DNA of 64,000 nucleotides from Gammaproteobacteria bacterium (GCA_027366635.1 DAHXNE010000005.1:1-64000); one strand, 5' to 3'; shown: positions 47,887-58,665, counted from the stretch's first letter. The notes: a model not told the origin generated them from the sequence alone. Translations and numbers: made by a program.

Positions 47887-48432
47887 ATGCAGACACGCGA
47901 ATCAGCGCTTCCCTCCTGGCCGACCCGGCTCATTTGGCTCACGGTATTCATCGGGACAGCCGTGCTGTTCAGTGCTGTCCTCGGGTGCGCCGTGCCGCTG
48001 GTCGCCTTCGCGGCGATCTGCGCCCTACGCCAGAGCCGCCGCGCCGCGCTGCTGTCCGTGGCAATGGTCTGGCTCGCCATCGAGGTAATCGGATTCACGG
48101 CGCTGCACTTCCCCGCCGTACCCTCCGCGTTCGGGTGGGGAGCGGCCGTCGGCGGCGCTCTGTTGGCCGCAACGGGCGTGGCCGCCGCCGCCGCGGGCCG
48201 CACCAGCGGCGCGATTCGCATCGTGACGGTCTTTGCCGTCGCACTCGGCCTGTACGAGGGCATCCTGATCGCCGTGACCTTGGTGGTGGGCGCCAGTCTG
48301 CAGGCCTATACGCCGGGCATCCTGCTGGACGTCCTGTTCCTCAACGCCGTGACCTTCGCCGGCCTTCTGGCGGTGCGCGCGCTCAAGGCCGGATCCCCCG
48401 CCCGTCACAGCGCATCCGTCGCGCATACCTGA
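47887..48432 (+). CDS. Hydrophobic membrane protein, unknown function
   Basis: A 181-residue protein with five likely membrane helices (for example LIWLTVFIGTAVLFSAVLGC, AMVWLAIEVIGFTALHFPAV, GWGAAVGGALLAATGVAAAA and IVTVFAVALGLYEGILIAVT). I chose ATG 47887; an upstream ATG at 47803 adds 28 polar residues and lacks a better ribosome site. No family is recognised. It ends 38 bases before the convergent tesB gene. Confidence 0.65.
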   Translation: MQTRESALPSWPTRLIWLTVFIGTAVLFSAVLGCAVPLVAFAAICALRQSRRAALLSVAMVWLAIEVIGFTALHFPAVPSAFGWGAAVGGALLAATGVAAAAAGRTSGAIRIVTVFAVALGLYEGILIAVTLVVGASLQAYTPGILLDVLFLNAVTFAGLLAVRALKAGSPARHSASVAHT

Positions 48433-48469
48433 CGCCTGCGCGCCGAGCGGGACGCGCGCCTGCGCGGAC

Positions 48470-49336
48470 CTAGCTGCCCGGCTTGCGCATGCGGACCAGC
48501 CCTTCCTGCGCGGTGCTCGCCACCAACCGTCCGTCTCGGGCATAGACCCCGGCGCGAGCAAACCCGCGCGCGCCCGATGCGCTCGGGCTCTCCACCGCGT
48601 AGAGCAACCAGTCATCCACGCGCAAAGGACGATGAAACCACATGGCGTGATCGATGCTCGCCATGACGAGCGCGCCGCTGAAGGAAGGCAGGCCGTGCGG
48701 CAGCGTCGCTGTATCGAGCAGGAAGTAGTCGGACAGATAGGACAGCAGCCGCCGGTGCAAACCCTCGTCGTCGGGCAGCTTGTCCACCGCCCGAAACCAC
48801 ACCTGACGCGCCGGCGGGGCGCGCCTGGGTGTGAGAAAGTCGATTGGCTGCACCAGGCGGAACTCGAACGGCCGCGGCCGCTCGAGAAAGCTGCGCACAC
48901 CCTGCGGCAGCCGCTCGAGCAACTGCGGCGGCGGCTGGCTGGCATCCGCAAGAGACTCCGGCGGCGGCACGGACGGCATTTCGATCTGATGCTCGAAGCC
49001 CTCCTCGAGGATCTGGAACGATGCCGCCATGTTGAAGATCGACGCGCCGTGTTGGATAGCCACCACGCGGCGATTGCTGAAGGAATGCCCGTCGAGGCTG
49101 CGGTCGACTTGATAGACGATCGGCGCGTTGAAGTCCCCGCGGCGCAGGAAGTACGCGTGCAAGGAGTGCACGATGCGCCCCTCGACCGTGGCCGCGGCGG
49201 CGGTCAGCGCCTGACCGAGCACCTGACCACCGAAGACCTGCGGACTGCCGATGTCGCGGCTCTCGCCCCGGAACAGGTCGACTTCCAAACGCTCCAGATC
49301 GAGGAGTCGGATCAGATCGGCCAGTCGCGGGTCCAT
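48470..49336 (-). CDS. tesB: Acyl-CoA thioesterase II
   Basis: A 288-residue double hot-dog thioesterase hydrolysing medium- and long-chain acyl-CoA. Signatures are FGGQVLGQALTAA and HSLHAYFLRRGD in the first fold. The catalytic set known from E. coli TesB can be placed: Asp in SIDHAMWFHRP and Gln in STAQEGLVRM. Length matches E. coli TesB (286). It lies 27 bases behind the ferredoxin-NADP reductase gene on the same strand, so the two are likely co-transcribed. Confidence 0.93.
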   Translation of the reverse strand: MDPRLADLIRLLDLERLEVDLFRGESRDIGSPQVFGGQVLGQALTAAAATVEGRIVHSLHAYFLRRGDFNAPIVYQVDRSLDGHSFSNRRVVAIQHGASIFNMAASFQILEEGFEHQIEMPSVPPPESLADASQPPPQLLERLPQGVRSFLERPRPFEFRLVQPIDFLTPRRAPPARQVWFRAVDKLPDDEGLHRRLLSYLSDYFLLDTATLPHGLPSFSGALVMASIDHAMWFHRPLRVDDWLLYAVESPSASGARGFARAGVYARDGRLVASTAQEGLVRMRKPGS

Positions 49337-49363
49337 TGGCGTGCCTCGGCTGCGCTGCGCGCC

Positions 49364-50407
49364 TCAGTCCGCAACGCCCAGCCGCTGATGCATGATCGGG
49401 CTGGTGGTCGTGTACTGAAGAAACTGGCGCTTTTGCGGATTCAAGTGGTGCTGGATGCCGTAGGCGGCCAGCGCCGCCTCGTGAAAGCCCGACAGGATCA
49501 GCTTCTTCTTGCCCGGATAGGTATTGATATCCCCCACGGCGAACACCCCCGGGACGCTGGTCTGAAATTTCTCGGTATCGACCCGCAGCGCGCGCTTCTC
49601 GAGCTCGAGGCCCCACTCGGCGATCGGCCCGAGCTTCGGATGCAGTCCGAAGAACACCAGCAACTGTTCGGCCTCGAGCGTCTCGATCGCCCCATCGGGC
49701 CGCTTCACGCACACCCCGGTCAGACGACCCGCCGTGACGCGCAGAGAATGAGGCAGCGCTTCGTAATGGCTCACTTTGCCGGTGCTCGCCAACGCGCGCA
49801 TTTTCGCCACCGAGGCCGGCGCGGCGCGGAATTGCGCGCGCCGGTGCACCAGAGCCAGGCTCGCGGCCTTCCCCGCCAGCTCGAGCGTCCAGTCGAGGGC
49901 GGAATCGCCGCCGCCAAAGATCACGATGCGCTTGCCCTCGAGCGCGGCCGCCGTCTTGACCCGATATTGAATGGCCGCTCCCTCGAACGCTTCCGCGCCC
50001 TCGAGTCCGATCCGGCGCGGCTGGAACGAGCCCACACCCGCGGCGATCACCACCGCACCGGCGTTGAAGTGCGTGCCGGCGACGGTGCGCACATCGAATC
50101 GACCGTCTTCCCGCCGGGAGAACCCGCTGACTTCCTGGCCCAGGTGGAACCACGGATTGAACGGCTTGATCTGCTGCATGAGCCGATCGACGAGCTCTTG
50201 CGCCCCACATACCGGCAGCGCCGGAATGTCATAAATCGGCTTGTCCGGATAGAGCTCCGTGCACTGGCCGCCCGGGTGACCCAGCGAGTCGACCACGTGC
50301 GCGCCGATGCCGAGCAGACCGAGCTCGAAGACCTGGAACAGGCCGCACGGTCCGGCTCCGATGATCAGTACGTCGGTCTCGATCAGCGTCGCAGGCTGCA
50401 TGTTCAT
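49364..50407 (-). CDS. Ferredoxin-NADP+ reductase, thioredoxin-reductase-like type
   Basis: A 347-residue flavoprotein of the TrxB-like FNR class. The FAD motif is [17 protein letters not shown], then [18 protein letters not shown], the NADP motif [15 protein letters not shown] and the C-terminal [20 protein letters not shown]. It lacks the CxxC of thioredoxin reductases, so it should reduce ferredoxin (or flavodoxin) with NADPH. The adrenodoxin-type ferredoxin at 30.3 kb or FdxA at 8.1 kb are possible partners. Start is ATG 50407 or 50401. Confidence 0.92.
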   Translation of the reverse strand: MNMQPATLIETDVLIIGAGPCGLFQVFELGLLGIGAHVVDSLGHPGGQCTELYPDKPIYDIPALPVCGAQELVDRLMQQIKPFNPWFHLGQEVSGFSRREDGRFDVRTVAGTHFNAGAVVIAAGVGSFQPRRIGLEGAEAFEGAAIQYRVKTAAALEGKRIVIFGGGDSALDWTLELAGKAASLALVHRRAQFRAAPASVAKMRALASTGKVSHYEALPHSLRVTAGRLTGVCVKRPDGAIETLEAEQLLVFFGLHPKLGPIAEWGLELEKRALRVDTEKFQTSVPGVFAVGDINTYPGKKKLILSGFHEAALAAYGIQHHLNPQKRQFLQYTTTSPIMHQRLGVAD

Positions 50408-50476
50408 CGGGCTCGCGTAGCTCAGAACGGAGTCAAAAGCACAATTTTCGCCCGGTCCGGAGCCGGGGCACGGCCG

Positions 50477-50776
50477 CTATGCGCGACCGGCGTTCGAATC
50501 CGTCGGGGTATGGAAGTATTCGCTCTCGGCGGCCAATTGCTCGATCAGCCGCTTCAGCTCCGCCATCCGCCCCTCGGCCGTACTGATCGGCAGGCAGTCC
50601 TGGCAGCGGGGGTCGCCACAGGGCTGGCGGGAGTACAGCCAATACTGTAGCGCCCCGGCGAGCAGTCCATCGGCGATATCCCACAGATCGGCGTCCCGAT
50701 CCTTGTCCGCGATCTTGTTGCCCAGATCGACGGCCTTCGTGAATGCAGAATCGAAAGTATCAGCGATTTCGGTCAT
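50477..50776 (-). CDS. Conserved small protein with a CX4CX2C cluster, unknown function
   Basis: A 99-residue soluble protein (MTEIADTFDSAFTKAVDLGN at the start). A central segment, RQPCGDPRCQDCLP, has three closely spaced cysteines suited to binding zinc or iron, and charged helices flank it (RMAELKRLIEQLAAESEYF). I chose ATG 50776, behind GGGAG; a TTG at 50800 is possible. No family is recognised. It lies 69 bases upstream of the reductase gene on the same strand. Confidence 0.6.
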   Translation of the reverse strand: MTEIADTFDSAFTKAVDLGNKIADKDRDADLWDIADGLLAGALQYWLYSRQPCGDPRCQDCLPISTAEGRMAELKRLIEQLAAESEYFHTPTDSNAGRA

Positions 50777-50879
50777 GGGCCTGGTTCTCCCACATTTCAA
50801 TAGTATAAGGCAATCGGTCGGCCCTCACCGGGAAGAGGCCGGATGAGCCCGGCCGCCGGTTCGAATGCAAGCTCGAGCG

Positions 50880-51941
50880 CTACGGCGGCGGAGTGCGGTG
50901 TGCCACTGACGCGAACGCGTCGCGAGCTTGTACGCCGATCGCGGGATGATCGGTAAAGAATCCATCGATGCCGGCGGCGAGAAATCGCCGCAGCTCCCCC
51001 GCCAGATCACCGTGATCGGCCGCCGAGGCGCTGCTGCGCGCCTCGGCCGGAAGAAACGTGTTCTCCACTCGAAACGTCCACGGAATCACCCGCAGGCCCT
51101 GCGCATGACTGTCGGGCACGAGCGCCGTGGGCTCGCCGAGCTGATCACGCCCATCGCGGCCGATCACCAGAGATTTCTCCGGACCGATGCACGAGGCATA
51201 GGCGGCGATATGGGCCAGACCCGCCGGCATGGTGAGATCGGCGAAGACGCCCGACGCGCCGCGCACAACCCAGTCGTATGGCGCGCCCTCGGCCTCGATC
51301 AGTTGCACCAGCGGAATACGCGTCCGCGCAGCCAGCGCCCGCAGAATTCCGGTCTCGAAACACTCGATGAACAGCCCCGCCTCGGGGCGCGGGCCGAACT
51401 CGGCCGCGAGCACCCCGAGCAACGCTTCGATCATGGAAAGGCCGCAGGCGGCGAAATGGGTTGGATGCTTCAGCTCCAAATAGAGTCCAATAGGGGGCGG
51501 GGGCGCAAACCCGAGCGCCGCAGTACGGTTGTGCCGCTCGCGCTCGGCATGGCGGCGCAACTGCAGCAGCTCATGCAGCGTGGCGACCTCGAACTGCCCG
51601 TCGAGGCGGCTGTTCCGCGGCCGTAGCTCGGGAATGCGCTCGCGCGCGCGCAGGGTCTTCAGCTCCGGCAGCGTAAAATCCTCGCTGAACCAGCCGGTCA
51701 CCGGCCGCCCATCGATGGATTTGGTGACCCGGCGCGCCGCGAAGGCCGCATGCCGCGCCACATCGGTGGTCGCAGCGAGCTCGTTTTCGTGGCGCAGCAC
51801 CAAAGCGCCGTCGCGGGTCATCACCAGATCCGTCTCGAGCGCGTCAGCGCCCTGGCGCAGGGCGAGCGCATACGCCGCCAGCGTGTGTTCGGGCAGCTCG
51901 CCGCTGGCGCCGCGGTGGCCTATGACGACGGGCGGCGACAT
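50880..51941 (-). CDS. Glycerophosphodiester phosphodiesterase
   Basis: A 353-residue TIM-barrel enzyme releasing glycerol-3-phosphate from lipid headgroup diesters. The catalytic start is [19 protein letters not shown]; metal and acid residues lie in [19 protein letters not shown]. No signal peptide is present, so it is cytosolic (UgpQ/GlpQ-like catalytic domain with longer loops). ATG 51941 is preferred to GTG 51944. It is divergent from glgB across 23 bases. Confidence 0.92.
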   Translation of the reverse strand: MSPPVVIGHRGASGELPEHTLAAYALALRQGADALETDLVMTRDGALVLRHENELAATTDVARHAAFAARRVTKSIDGRPVTGWFSEDFTLPELKTLRARERIPELRPRNSRLDGQFEVATLHELLQLRRHAERERHNRTAALGFAPPPPIGLYLELKHPTHFAACGLSMIEALLGVLAAEFGPRPEAGLFIECFETGILRALAARTRIPLVQLIEAEGAPYDWVVRGASGVFADLTMPAGLAHIAAYASCIGPEKSLVIGRDGRDQLGEPTALVPDSHAQGLRVIPWTFRVENTFLPAEARSSASAADHGDLAGELRRFLAAGIDGFFTDHPAIGVQARDAFASVAHRTPPP

Positions 51942-51964
51942 CACGCAGTTGCTACACTCCCGGG

Positions 51965-53860
51965 GTGCTGCTCACCGAACACGACATCTACCTGTTTCGC
52001 GAAGGCACCCATGGACGCGCCTATGAAAAGCTCGGCGCGCACATTCTGCCGGCCGACGGCTCGCGCCCGGCGGGCACGCATTTCGCGGTCTGGGCCCCCA
52101 ACGCGGCCTCGGTCGCCGTGATAGGCGACTTCAACGGCTGGAACCCGGATGAGCACCGGCTCACGCCGCGCGCCGATTCGTCGGGAATTTGGCAGGGATT
52201 CGTCGCGGACATCGGCAGCGGGACACTTTACAAGTATCACATAATCTCGCGCCACGCGGGCTACACGGTCGCGAAAAGCGATCCCTTCGCCTTTCGCTGC
52301 GAGACCCCGCCGCGGACCGCCTCGGTGGTTTGGGACCTGGCCTACGAATGGGCCGATGCCCAATGGCTGGGGAATCGCGCCCAAGTCAACGCACTGGATG
52401 CGCCCTGGTCGATCTACGAGGTGCATCCGGGCTCGTTCCGGCGCGTTGCCGCGGAGGGAAACCGGTCCCTGAGCTACCGTGAGCTCGCGCATGCGCTGGC
52501 CGATCACGTCCTGGAGTTGGGTTTCACCCACGTAGAGCTGATGCCGGTGATGGAGCACCCCTTCTACGGGTCCTGGGGCTACCAGGTCACCGGATACTTC
52601 GCGCCGACCTCCCGCTACGGCACACCGCAGGATTTCATGTACTTCGTCGATCACCTGCACCAGCGCGGCATCGGCGTCATCCTCGACTGGGTGCCCTCGC
52701 ACTTCCCGGCCGATCAGCACGGACTCGCATTCTTCGACGGCACGCACCTGTACGAGCATGCCGACCCGCGGCAGGGACACCATCCCGACTGGGATAGCTC
52801 GATCTTCAACTACGGCCGCTCCGAAGTGCGCAATTTCCTCCAGAGCAATGCGCTGTTCTGGCTCGAAACCTATCACATCGATGCGCTGCGGGTCGACGCG
52901 GTCGCCTCCATGCTGTATCTCGACTACGGCCGGCGCGCCGGCGAGTGGATCCCCAACCGCTTCGGCGGCAACGAGAATCTGGACGCCGTCGAATTCGTAA
53001 AGCAACTGAATCTCGCCGTCTACCGCGATCATCCGCGCACCCACACCATCGCCGAGGAGTCCACCGCGTGGCCCATGGTCTCGCGGCCGACCTATCTCGG
53101 CGGGCTCGGCTTCGGGATGAAGTGGAACATGGGTTGGATGCACGACACGCTGGCGTACTTCGCGACCGATCCGGTGTATCGCAAGTACCATCACAACCAG
53201 ATCACCTTCAGCCTGTGGTACGCATTCAACGAGAACTTCGTTCTGCCGCTCTCCCATGACGAGGTGGTGCACGGCAAGGGCTCGCTGATCGGCAAGATGA
53301 CCGGCGACACCTGGCAGCGCTTCGCCAATCTGCGCCTGCTGTACGGCTACCAGTGGACCCACCCGGGCAAGAAACTGCTGTTCATGGGCGGGGAATTCGG
53401 CCAGTGGAGCGAATGGCGGCACGAGGAAGCCCTGGAGTGGCAGCTGCTGCAGCACGCGCCTCACGCCGGTCTGCAACGCTGGGTTCGCGACCTCAACCGG
53501 CTGTATCGCACGACTCCGGCCCTCCATGCGCGCGACTTCAGCTCCGAAGGCTTCGAGTGGGTCGATTGCGACAATGCCGATGACAGTGTCATCGTGTTTC
53601 TGCGCCGTGGACAAGGACCACGCGACGTGGCGCTGATCGTCTGCAACTTCACTCCCGTGCCACGCGAGCATTACCGAACGGGCGTGCCGTTCGGTGGCCG
53701 ATGGCTCGAGCGCCTCAACAGCGATGCGCCCGTGTACGACGGCAGCGGCGTCGGCAACATGGGCGCAAGCGACGCGGTCGAGTTCGCCTCACATGGCCGG
53801 CCATTCTCGTTGACGCTGCGGCTCCCACCGCTCGGGATGGTCGTGTTCACGCCAGAATAA
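51965..53860 (+). CDS. glgB: 1,4-alpha-glucan branching enzyme
   Basis: A 631-residue GH13 enzyme adding alpha-1,6 branches to glycogen. An N-terminal CBM48 ([20 protein letters not shown]) precedes the barrel, with the nucleophile Asp in [14 protein letters not shown], acid Glu in [11 protein letters not shown] and the third Asp in [14 protein letters not shown]. Start is GTG 51965, giving the common [17 protein letters not shown]-terminus. No glgA, glgC, glgP or glgX gene adjoins it, which is unusual because glg genes tend to cluster. Confidence 0.95.
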   Translation: MLLTEHDIYLFREGTHGRAYEKLGAHILPADGSRPAGTHFAVWAPNAASVAVIGDFNGWNPDEHRLTPRADSSGIWQGFVADIGSGTLYKYHIISRHAGYTVAKSDPFAFRCETPPRTASVVWDLAYEWADAQWLGNRAQVNALDAPWSIYEVHPGSFRRVAAEGNRSLSYRELAHALADHVLELGFTHVELMPVMEHPFYGSWGYQVTGYFAPTSRYGTPQDFMYFVDHLHQRGIGVILDWVPSHFPADQHGLAFFDGTHLYEHADPRQGHHPDWDSSIFNYGRSEVRNFLQSNALFWLETYHIDALRVDAVASMLYLDYGRRAGEWIPNRFGGNENLDAVEFVKQLNLAVYRDHPRTHTIAEESTAWPMVSRPTYLGGLGFGMKWNMGWMHDTLAYFATDPVYRKYHHNQITFSLWYAFNENFVLPLSHDEVVHGKGSLIGKMTGDTWQRFANLRLLYGYQWTHPGKKLLFMGGEFGQWSEWRHEEALEWQLLQHAPHAGLQRWVRDLNRLYRTTPALHARDFSSEGFEWVDCDNADDSVIVFLRRGQGPRDVALIVCNFTPVPREHYRTGVPFGGRWLERLNSDAPVYDGSGVGNMGASDAVEFASHGRPFSLTLRLPPLGMVVFTPE

Positions 53861-53953
53861 GCGGTACCGTCAGCGAAACCAGCAGGCGTCGCTGTCAACC
53901 GACAGCAAGGCCGCACGCTATGCCAGGAAGTAGGATGTAACGGAGCGCGAGCC

Positions 53954-54373
53954 ATGAGTGAGCCGTTAAGCCGTTGGGTCGTGGCGAGCGCCGCGGCGGC
54001 GGTATTGCTTGCATCCTGCGCGCAGACGATTCCCCTCACCAGGCGGCAGGCCGCACGGCTCGAGCGCTATGAGGCCTACGCGGGCAAGCCGATCAACCAG
54101 TTCACGTGGTTGACTCAGTATCATCGATGGACGGCCCTGGCGCCGCACAAACTGGCGTTCTGGACGAACATCAATACGGTCTATCTGCTCACGGTGTACA
54201 AGCCCTGCCCCAATCTGCTGTCCACCAACACTATCGCGGTAACGAGCCATGCCGGGGTGGTTCAGGCGCATTTCAATTTCGTCGACGACGCCCGCGGATT
54301 TCACTGCATGATCGACACGATCCAACCGATCGACTACCGGCGCATGCAACGCAATCTGCGCAGGAAGAAATAG
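53954..54373 (+). CDS. Lipoprotein of unknown function (DUF6491-like)
   Basis: A 139-residue protein with a lipoprotein signal: residues 9-21 are hydrophobic and the lipobox LASC places the lipidated Cys at 22. The mature part (YEAYAGKPINQFTWLTQYHR, then CPNLLSTNTIAVTS) with two later cysteines resembles DUF6491 lipoproteins of gammaproteobacteria. Role unknown. It is convergent with the CrtI-like gene. Confidence 0.72.
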   Translation: MSEPLSRWVVASAAAAVLLASCAQTIPLTRRQAARLERYEAYAGKPINQFTWLTQYHRWTALAPHKLAFWTNINTVYLLTVYKPCPNLLSTNTIAVTSHAGVVQAHFNFVDDARGFHCMIDTIQPIDYRRMQRNLRRKK

Positions 54374-54416
54374 GGAGGTCCTCGGACAGCAGCCGGACGG
54401 CCGACGGCGCCGGATA

Positions 54417-56072
54417 CTAGCGAGGCGGGGCGAAAACGCGCGCGGCGGATCGCCGGCCCCTGAGGTCGGCGAGAATCTCGCGCGCGGCATTGTGTCCCGG
54501 CGCGCCCGTGACGCCGCCGCCCGGGTGCGTGCCCGAGCCGCACATGTACAGGCCCGGCAGTGGGCCTCGATAGCGCGCGTGACCGAGCATCGGCCGGGCC
54601 GAGAACATCTGATCGAGGCTGAGCGCCCCATGGAAGATGTCGCCGCCGATGAGCCCGAAGGTGCGCTCCAGATCGAGCGGGCTGAAGATCTGCCGGCCGA
54701 GCACCGCGCGCTTGAAATTCGGCGCATACGCGGCGACGGTGTCGATCATCAGGTCCGCCACGGCCTCGCGGTGCGCGTCCCATGACTGCCCGTCGGGCAG
54801 ATGCGGCGCAACGTGTTGGCAAAACAGGCTGGCCACGTGCGCGCCCGGCGGCGCCAGCGTGTCATCGAGCGTCGAGGGAATCACCAGCTCGATAATTGGC
54901 CGGCGCGACCAGCCTTGGGCGCGCGCATCGAAGTACGCGCTCTCCATGTAGGCAAGCGTCGGGGCCAGAATGATGCCTGCCGTGTGGTGATCGCCCGGCG
55001 AGCGCCCCGGCAGACAGCTGAACTGCGGCAACTCGGACAGCGCCACGTTCATGCGGAACGTGCCCGAGCCGCAGCGCCAATGCTCGATTCGCGCGCGGAA
55101 GTCCGTCGGCAGAATCGCCGGATCGAGCAGCTTCAGGTACAGCAGTTTCGGATTGACGTTGGCGATCACCGCGGCGGCGCGTATCGTCTCGCCCGCCTCG
55201 GTGCGCGCGCCGACCGCCCGGCCGCCCTCCACCAGTACTTCGCACACCGGGCTGCAGAGGCGCAGCTTGACGCCCCGCGCTACGCAGCACTGTGCCATGG
55301 CCTGGGTAATCGCCCCCATGCCTCCGACCGCGTGTCCCCATGCGCCTTTGTGGCCGTTCACCTCGCCGAAAGCATGGTGGAGCAGCACGTAGGCTGTGCC
55401 TGGGGAGTAGGGACTGGCGTAATTGCCGACGACACCATCAAAGCCGTAGACGGCCTTGATCGGATCACTCTCGAACCAGCCGTCGAGGTAATCCCCGGCC
55501 GAACCGGCGAACAGCGCCAGCAGCTCGCGCCGCATGGGCATGTCGAGGCGGCGCAACCGTCCGCCGAGGCGGGCCACGCTCAACAGCTCCGGCAGTGCTT
55601 CGCGCCAGCTGCCCTGGCGCACGTTCGGCGGCGCCTGCAACACCAGCTCGCGCAGCACGTCGGCAATCGCCTCGATGCGCCGCGAATAGGACTGCAGCCG
55701 CGCCGCATCACGCACCGAAAAGCGCGCCACTTCCTCTTCCGTGCGGCCTGCGCCGATCTTGAGGTACCGGCCATCCACGGTCGGCAGAAAATTCGCCAGG
55801 CGCCGCTCGAGAATGCGCAGGCCGTAGCGGCCCAGCTCCAGATCGACGATCACCCGGGGATTGAGCAGCGAGACCGTGTACGCCGCCACCGAGTTACGGA
55901 ACCCCGGATGGAACTCCTCGGTCACGGCCGCTCCGCCGGCGACGGCGCGCCGCTCGAGGATGGTGACCCGCAGGCCCGCAGCGGCCAGATACGCCGCGCA
56001 TACCAGCCCGTTGTGTCCCGCACCGATGATCAGCGCGTCACAGGCATGGTCGGTCGAGGACACAGGGCGCAT
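54417..56072 (-). CDS. FAD-dependent oxidoreductase, PYROXD2/phytoene dehydrogenase-like
   Basis: A 551-residue flavoprotein. The N-terminal FAD motif is ALIIGAGHNGLVCAAYLAAA followed by ILERRAVAGGAAVTEE; the closing motif is GLYMCGSGTHPGGGVTGAPG, as in PYROXD2 and CrtI-type desaturases. There are no carotenoid genes nearby, so the PYROXD2-like subgroup of unknown substrate is more likely. ATG 56072 has AGGGG five to six bases upstream; an ATG at 56150 is further out. It is divergent from typA. Confidence 0.87.
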   Translation of the reverse strand: MRPVSSTDHACDALIIGAGHNGLVCAAYLAAAGLRVTILERRAVAGGAAVTEEFHPGFRNSVAAYTVSLLNPRVIVDLELGRYGLRILERRLANFLPTVDGRYLKIGAGRTEEEVARFSVRDAARLQSYSRRIEAIADVLRELVLQAPPNVRQGSWREALPELLSVARLGGRLRRLDMPMRRELLALFAGSAGDYLDGWFESDPIKAVYGFDGVVGNYASPYSPGTAYVLLHHAFGEVNGHKGAWGHAVGGMGAITQAMAQCCVARGVKLRLCSPVCEVLVEGGRAVGARTEAGETIRAAAVIANVNPKLLYLKLLDPAILPTDFRARIEHWRCGSGTFRMNVALSELPQFSCLPGRSPGDHHTAGIILAPTLAYMESAYFDARAQGWSRRPIIELVIPSTLDDTLAPPGAHVASLFCQHVAPHLPDGQSWDAHREAVADLMIDTVAAYAPNFKRAVLGRQIFSPLDLERTFGLIGGDIFHGALSLDQMFSARPMLGHARYRGPLPGLYMCGSGTHPGGGVTGAPGHNAAREILADLRGRRSAARVFAPPR

Positions 56073-56216
56073 CGGATCCCCTGAAATATCCGGCAAGCTT
56101 GAGCGCGGCGGGATGATAGTGCGCGAGGGACCGTGCGAAATGCCGGCCAACCCATTCCGCCGCCGTGCTAATATTCGCGGTCTTTGTCAGCCGACGGTCT
56201 GTTCGACCCATTCTCG

Positions 56217-58052
56217 ATGAGCCAACCCATCCGCAACATCGCCATCATAGCGCACGTCGATCATGGTAAGACCACCCTGGTGGATTGCCTGCTCAAACAA
56301 TCCGGCACGTTCGCCGCCCACGAGAAGCTCACCGAGCGCATGATGGACTCGAACGACTTGGAGCGCGAGCGTGGCATCACCATCCTCGCCAAAAATTGCG
56401 CCATCGAATACCGCGGCACGCGCATCAACATCGTCGACACGCCGGGGCACGCCGATTTCGGCGGCGAGGTCGAGCGGGTCCTGTCGATGGTGGACGGCGT
56501 GCTGCTCGTGGTCGATGCGGTCGACGGTCCGATGCCCCAGACCCGCTTTGTCACGCGCAAGGCGCTCTCGCTCGGTCTGAAAGCCATCGTGGTGGTGAAC
56601 AAGATCGACCGGCCGGGCGCCCGCCCCGACTGGGTGGTCGACCAGACCTTCGAACTGTTCGACAAGCTCGGCGCAAGCGACGAGCAGCTCGACTTCCCGG
56701 TAATCTATGCCTCGGCGTTGCAGGGACGCGCGGGCACCGACCACGCCGCTCCAGGCGAGGACATGAGCGTACTGTTCGAGGCGATCCAGACGCACGTGCC
56801 GGCGCCCGCGGCCGACGACGCGCTGCCGTTGCAGTTGCAGATCTCCACGCTTGATTACAACAGCTATGTCGGGCGCATTGGCATCGGCAGGATCCGCCGC
56901 GGCGTGATCCGTCCAGGCCAAAACGTGGCGCTGCGCTACGGCGCGCAAGAACGCGGCACGGCGCGCATCGCCCAGGTGCTCACCTTCACCGGCCTGCAGC
57001 GCCATGCCGTCGAGGAGGCGCGCGCCGGCGACATCGTCGCGGTCACCGGTATCGAAGCGGTGAACATCGGCCTGACGGTGTGCGATCCGGAAACCGCCGC
57101 GGGACTGCCGCCGATCCACGTCGACGAGCCGACGCTCGCCATGAACTTTCAAGTCAACACCTCGCCGTTCGCGGGACGGGAAGGCAAGTTTGTCACCAGC
57201 CGCCAGCTGCGCGAGCGGCTGCAGCGGGAGCTGCAGAGCAATGTCGCCTTGCGGGTGGAAGATACCGACTCGCCGGACATGTTCCGGGTTTGCGGCCGCG
57301 GCGAGTTGCACCTGACCATCCTCATCGAGAACATGCGCCGCGAGGGCTACGAGCTCGCGGTGTCCCGACCACAGGTGCTGACCCGCGTGGTCGACGGCGC
57401 GGTGCACGAGCCGTTCGAAGCGCTGACGGTGGATGTCGAGGACGACAACCAGGGCGCGGTCATGGAAGCTCTCGGCCGGCGTCGCGCCGAGCTGACCGAC
57501 ATGGCGGTCGACGGCAACGGGCGCGCACGACTCGAGTATCGTGTGCCGGCCCGCGGCCTGATCGGATTTCAGGGCGAGTTCATGACGCTCACGCGCGGCA
57601 CCGGCCTGATGAGCCACATTTTCGACGGCTTCGCGCCCGTCAAGGGCGAAATCCCGGAGCGGCGCAACGGCGTGCTGGTCAGCAACGAGCAGGGCGAAGC
57701 GGTCGCCTACGCGTTGTTCAACTTGCAGGAACGTGGGCGACTGTTCGTGTCCCCGGGCGAGAAGCTCTACGAGGGGATGGTGGTCGGCGTCCACAGCCGC
57801 GACAACGATCTGGTCGTCAACCCCATCAAGACAAAGAAACTCACCAATATCCGGGCGGCCGGCAAGGATGAGGCCATCCTGCTCACCCCGCCGATCGAGC
57901 TATCCCTCGAGTACGCCGTTGAGTTCATCTCCGACGATGAGCTGGTCGAAGTGACCCCGCAGGCGATTCGCATCCGCAAACGCTACCTGACCGAACAGGA
58001 GCGGCGCCGCGCCCAACGCGAACCCGGCGATGCCCAGGCGCTCATCGCCTGA
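56217..58052 (+). CDS. typA: Ribosome-associated GTPase TypA/BipA
   Basis: A 611-residue translational GTPase of the EF-G superfamily involved in ribosome assembly and stress adaptation. The G domain shows [30 protein letters not shown] and [10 protein letters not shown]. The C-terminal half has the BipA-specific [38 protein letters not shown] and [18 protein letters not shown]. Length is standard. The start ATG 56217 has no clear Shine-Dalgarno, though the surrounding alignment is decisive. Confidence 0.96.
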   Translation: MSQPIRNIAIIAHVDHGKTTLVDCLLKQSGTFAAHEKLTERMMDSNDLERERGITILAKNCAIEYRGTRINIVDTPGHADFGGEVERVLSMVDGVLLVVDAVDGPMPQTRFVTRKALSLGLKAIVVVNKIDRPGARPDWVVDQTFELFDKLGASDEQLDFPVIYASALQGRAGTDHAAPGEDMSVLFEAIQTHVPAPAADDALPLQLQISTLDYNSYVGRIGIGRIRRGVIRPGQNVALRYGAQERGTARIAQVLTFTGLQRHAVEEARAGDIVAVTGIEAVNIGLTVCDPETAAGLPPIHVDEPTLAMNFQVNTSPFAGREGKFVTSRQLRERLQRELQSNVALRVEDTDSPDMFRVCGRGELHLTILIENMRREGYELAVSRPQVLTRVVDGAVHEPFEALTVDVEDDNQGAVMEALGRRRAELTDMAVDGNGRARLEYRVPARGLIGFQGEFMTLTRGTGLMSHIFDGFAPVKGEIPERRNGVLVSNEQGEAVAYALFNLQERGRLFVSPGEKLYEGMVVGVHSRDNDLVVNPIKTKKLTNIRAAGKDEAILLTPPIELSLEYAVEFISDDELVEVTPQAIRIRKRYLTEQERRRAQREPGDAQALIA

Positions 58053-58062
58053 GGTGCCGCCC

Positions 58063-58082
58063 GGGGGGTCTACGCACCCCCC
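58063..58082 (+). terminator. Stem-loop after typA, weak terminator candidate
   Basis: GGGGGGT-CTACGC-ACCCCCC forms a 7-bp stem 11 bases past the typA stop. No T-tract follows, so it would be a poor intrinsic terminator; it may instead mark the 3' end by blocking exonucleases. Confidence 0.35.
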
Positions 58083-58262
58083 TCCGCACACCGGCGCGGG
58101 CCCCTCGCACGTATTGATACGAGAAGACAGGAGCCTCTGAAGGCCTTCAATGCTCGAGCGCGGCCCGCGCCTCGTTGCGTTTCCACCACAATTCGGCGCC
58201 TAAGCCCATCTGCACAGTGAGCGCGCGCTAGGGTACGCACCACAGGCGCTTGCATCGCGAAC

Positions 58263-58308
58263 ATGACATCGATATCATTTGCGCCAGATCACTTGATATC
58301 GATGTCAT
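58263..58308. repeat. Perfect 15-bp inverted repeat
   Basis: ATGACATCGATATCA (58263-58277) and its exact reverse complement (58294-58308) are separated by 16 bases. The AT-rich arms stand out from the GC-rich flank. It could be a regulator site or a mobile-element end. Confidence 0.75.
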
Positions 58309-58500
58309 CGCTCGTACTGGCGATGACGTCGACGCTTCAGCGGTCTTTTTTGGGGGGGATTTGCCGTGCCTGCAATAGTTACTGTCGATTCCGAAGCCAC
58401 CCCGCGTCACCGAGTCAGGCGCGAGAACGCATCTGCCGCCGGCAACTCGATCACGGCAGCCGCCGGCTGCCGCGCGCACCCAGCAGCCGGACCGACATCC

Positions 58501-58571
58501 GGCGGCTCGAAACCCTACGCCTGACGGTCGGCCGCTCGGGACCCAACACCTGACGGTCTGCCGCTCGATCC
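58501..58571. repeat. 29-bp tandem repeat, 2.4 copies
   Basis: Units 58501-58529 and 58530-58558 match at 24 of 29 positions and both end CCTGACGGTC. A third partial unit follows (58559-58571, TGCCGCTCGATCC). Confidence 0.7.
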
Positions 58572-58665
58572 GCGCGCAAACATTCGCAGCCACCCACTTC
58601 CCTGCGCGTACGCCCACACCTTGATCCAGATTCACGGTTTTCAAATGTCCAGAGGAGGATCTTGC

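Larger units (their letters stand above)
58083..58665. other. Repeat-rich region upstream of the TonB receptor
   Basis: No credible gene lies in these 583 bases. They hold a 15-bp inverted repeat (58263-58308), a T6G7 run (58346-58358), an 8-bp inverted repeat CCGGCTGC/GCAGCCGG (58463-58490) and a 29-bp tandem repeat (58501-58571). A region this rich in symmetry ahead of an outer-membrane receptor is probably regulatory or mobile in origin. Confidence 0.5.
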
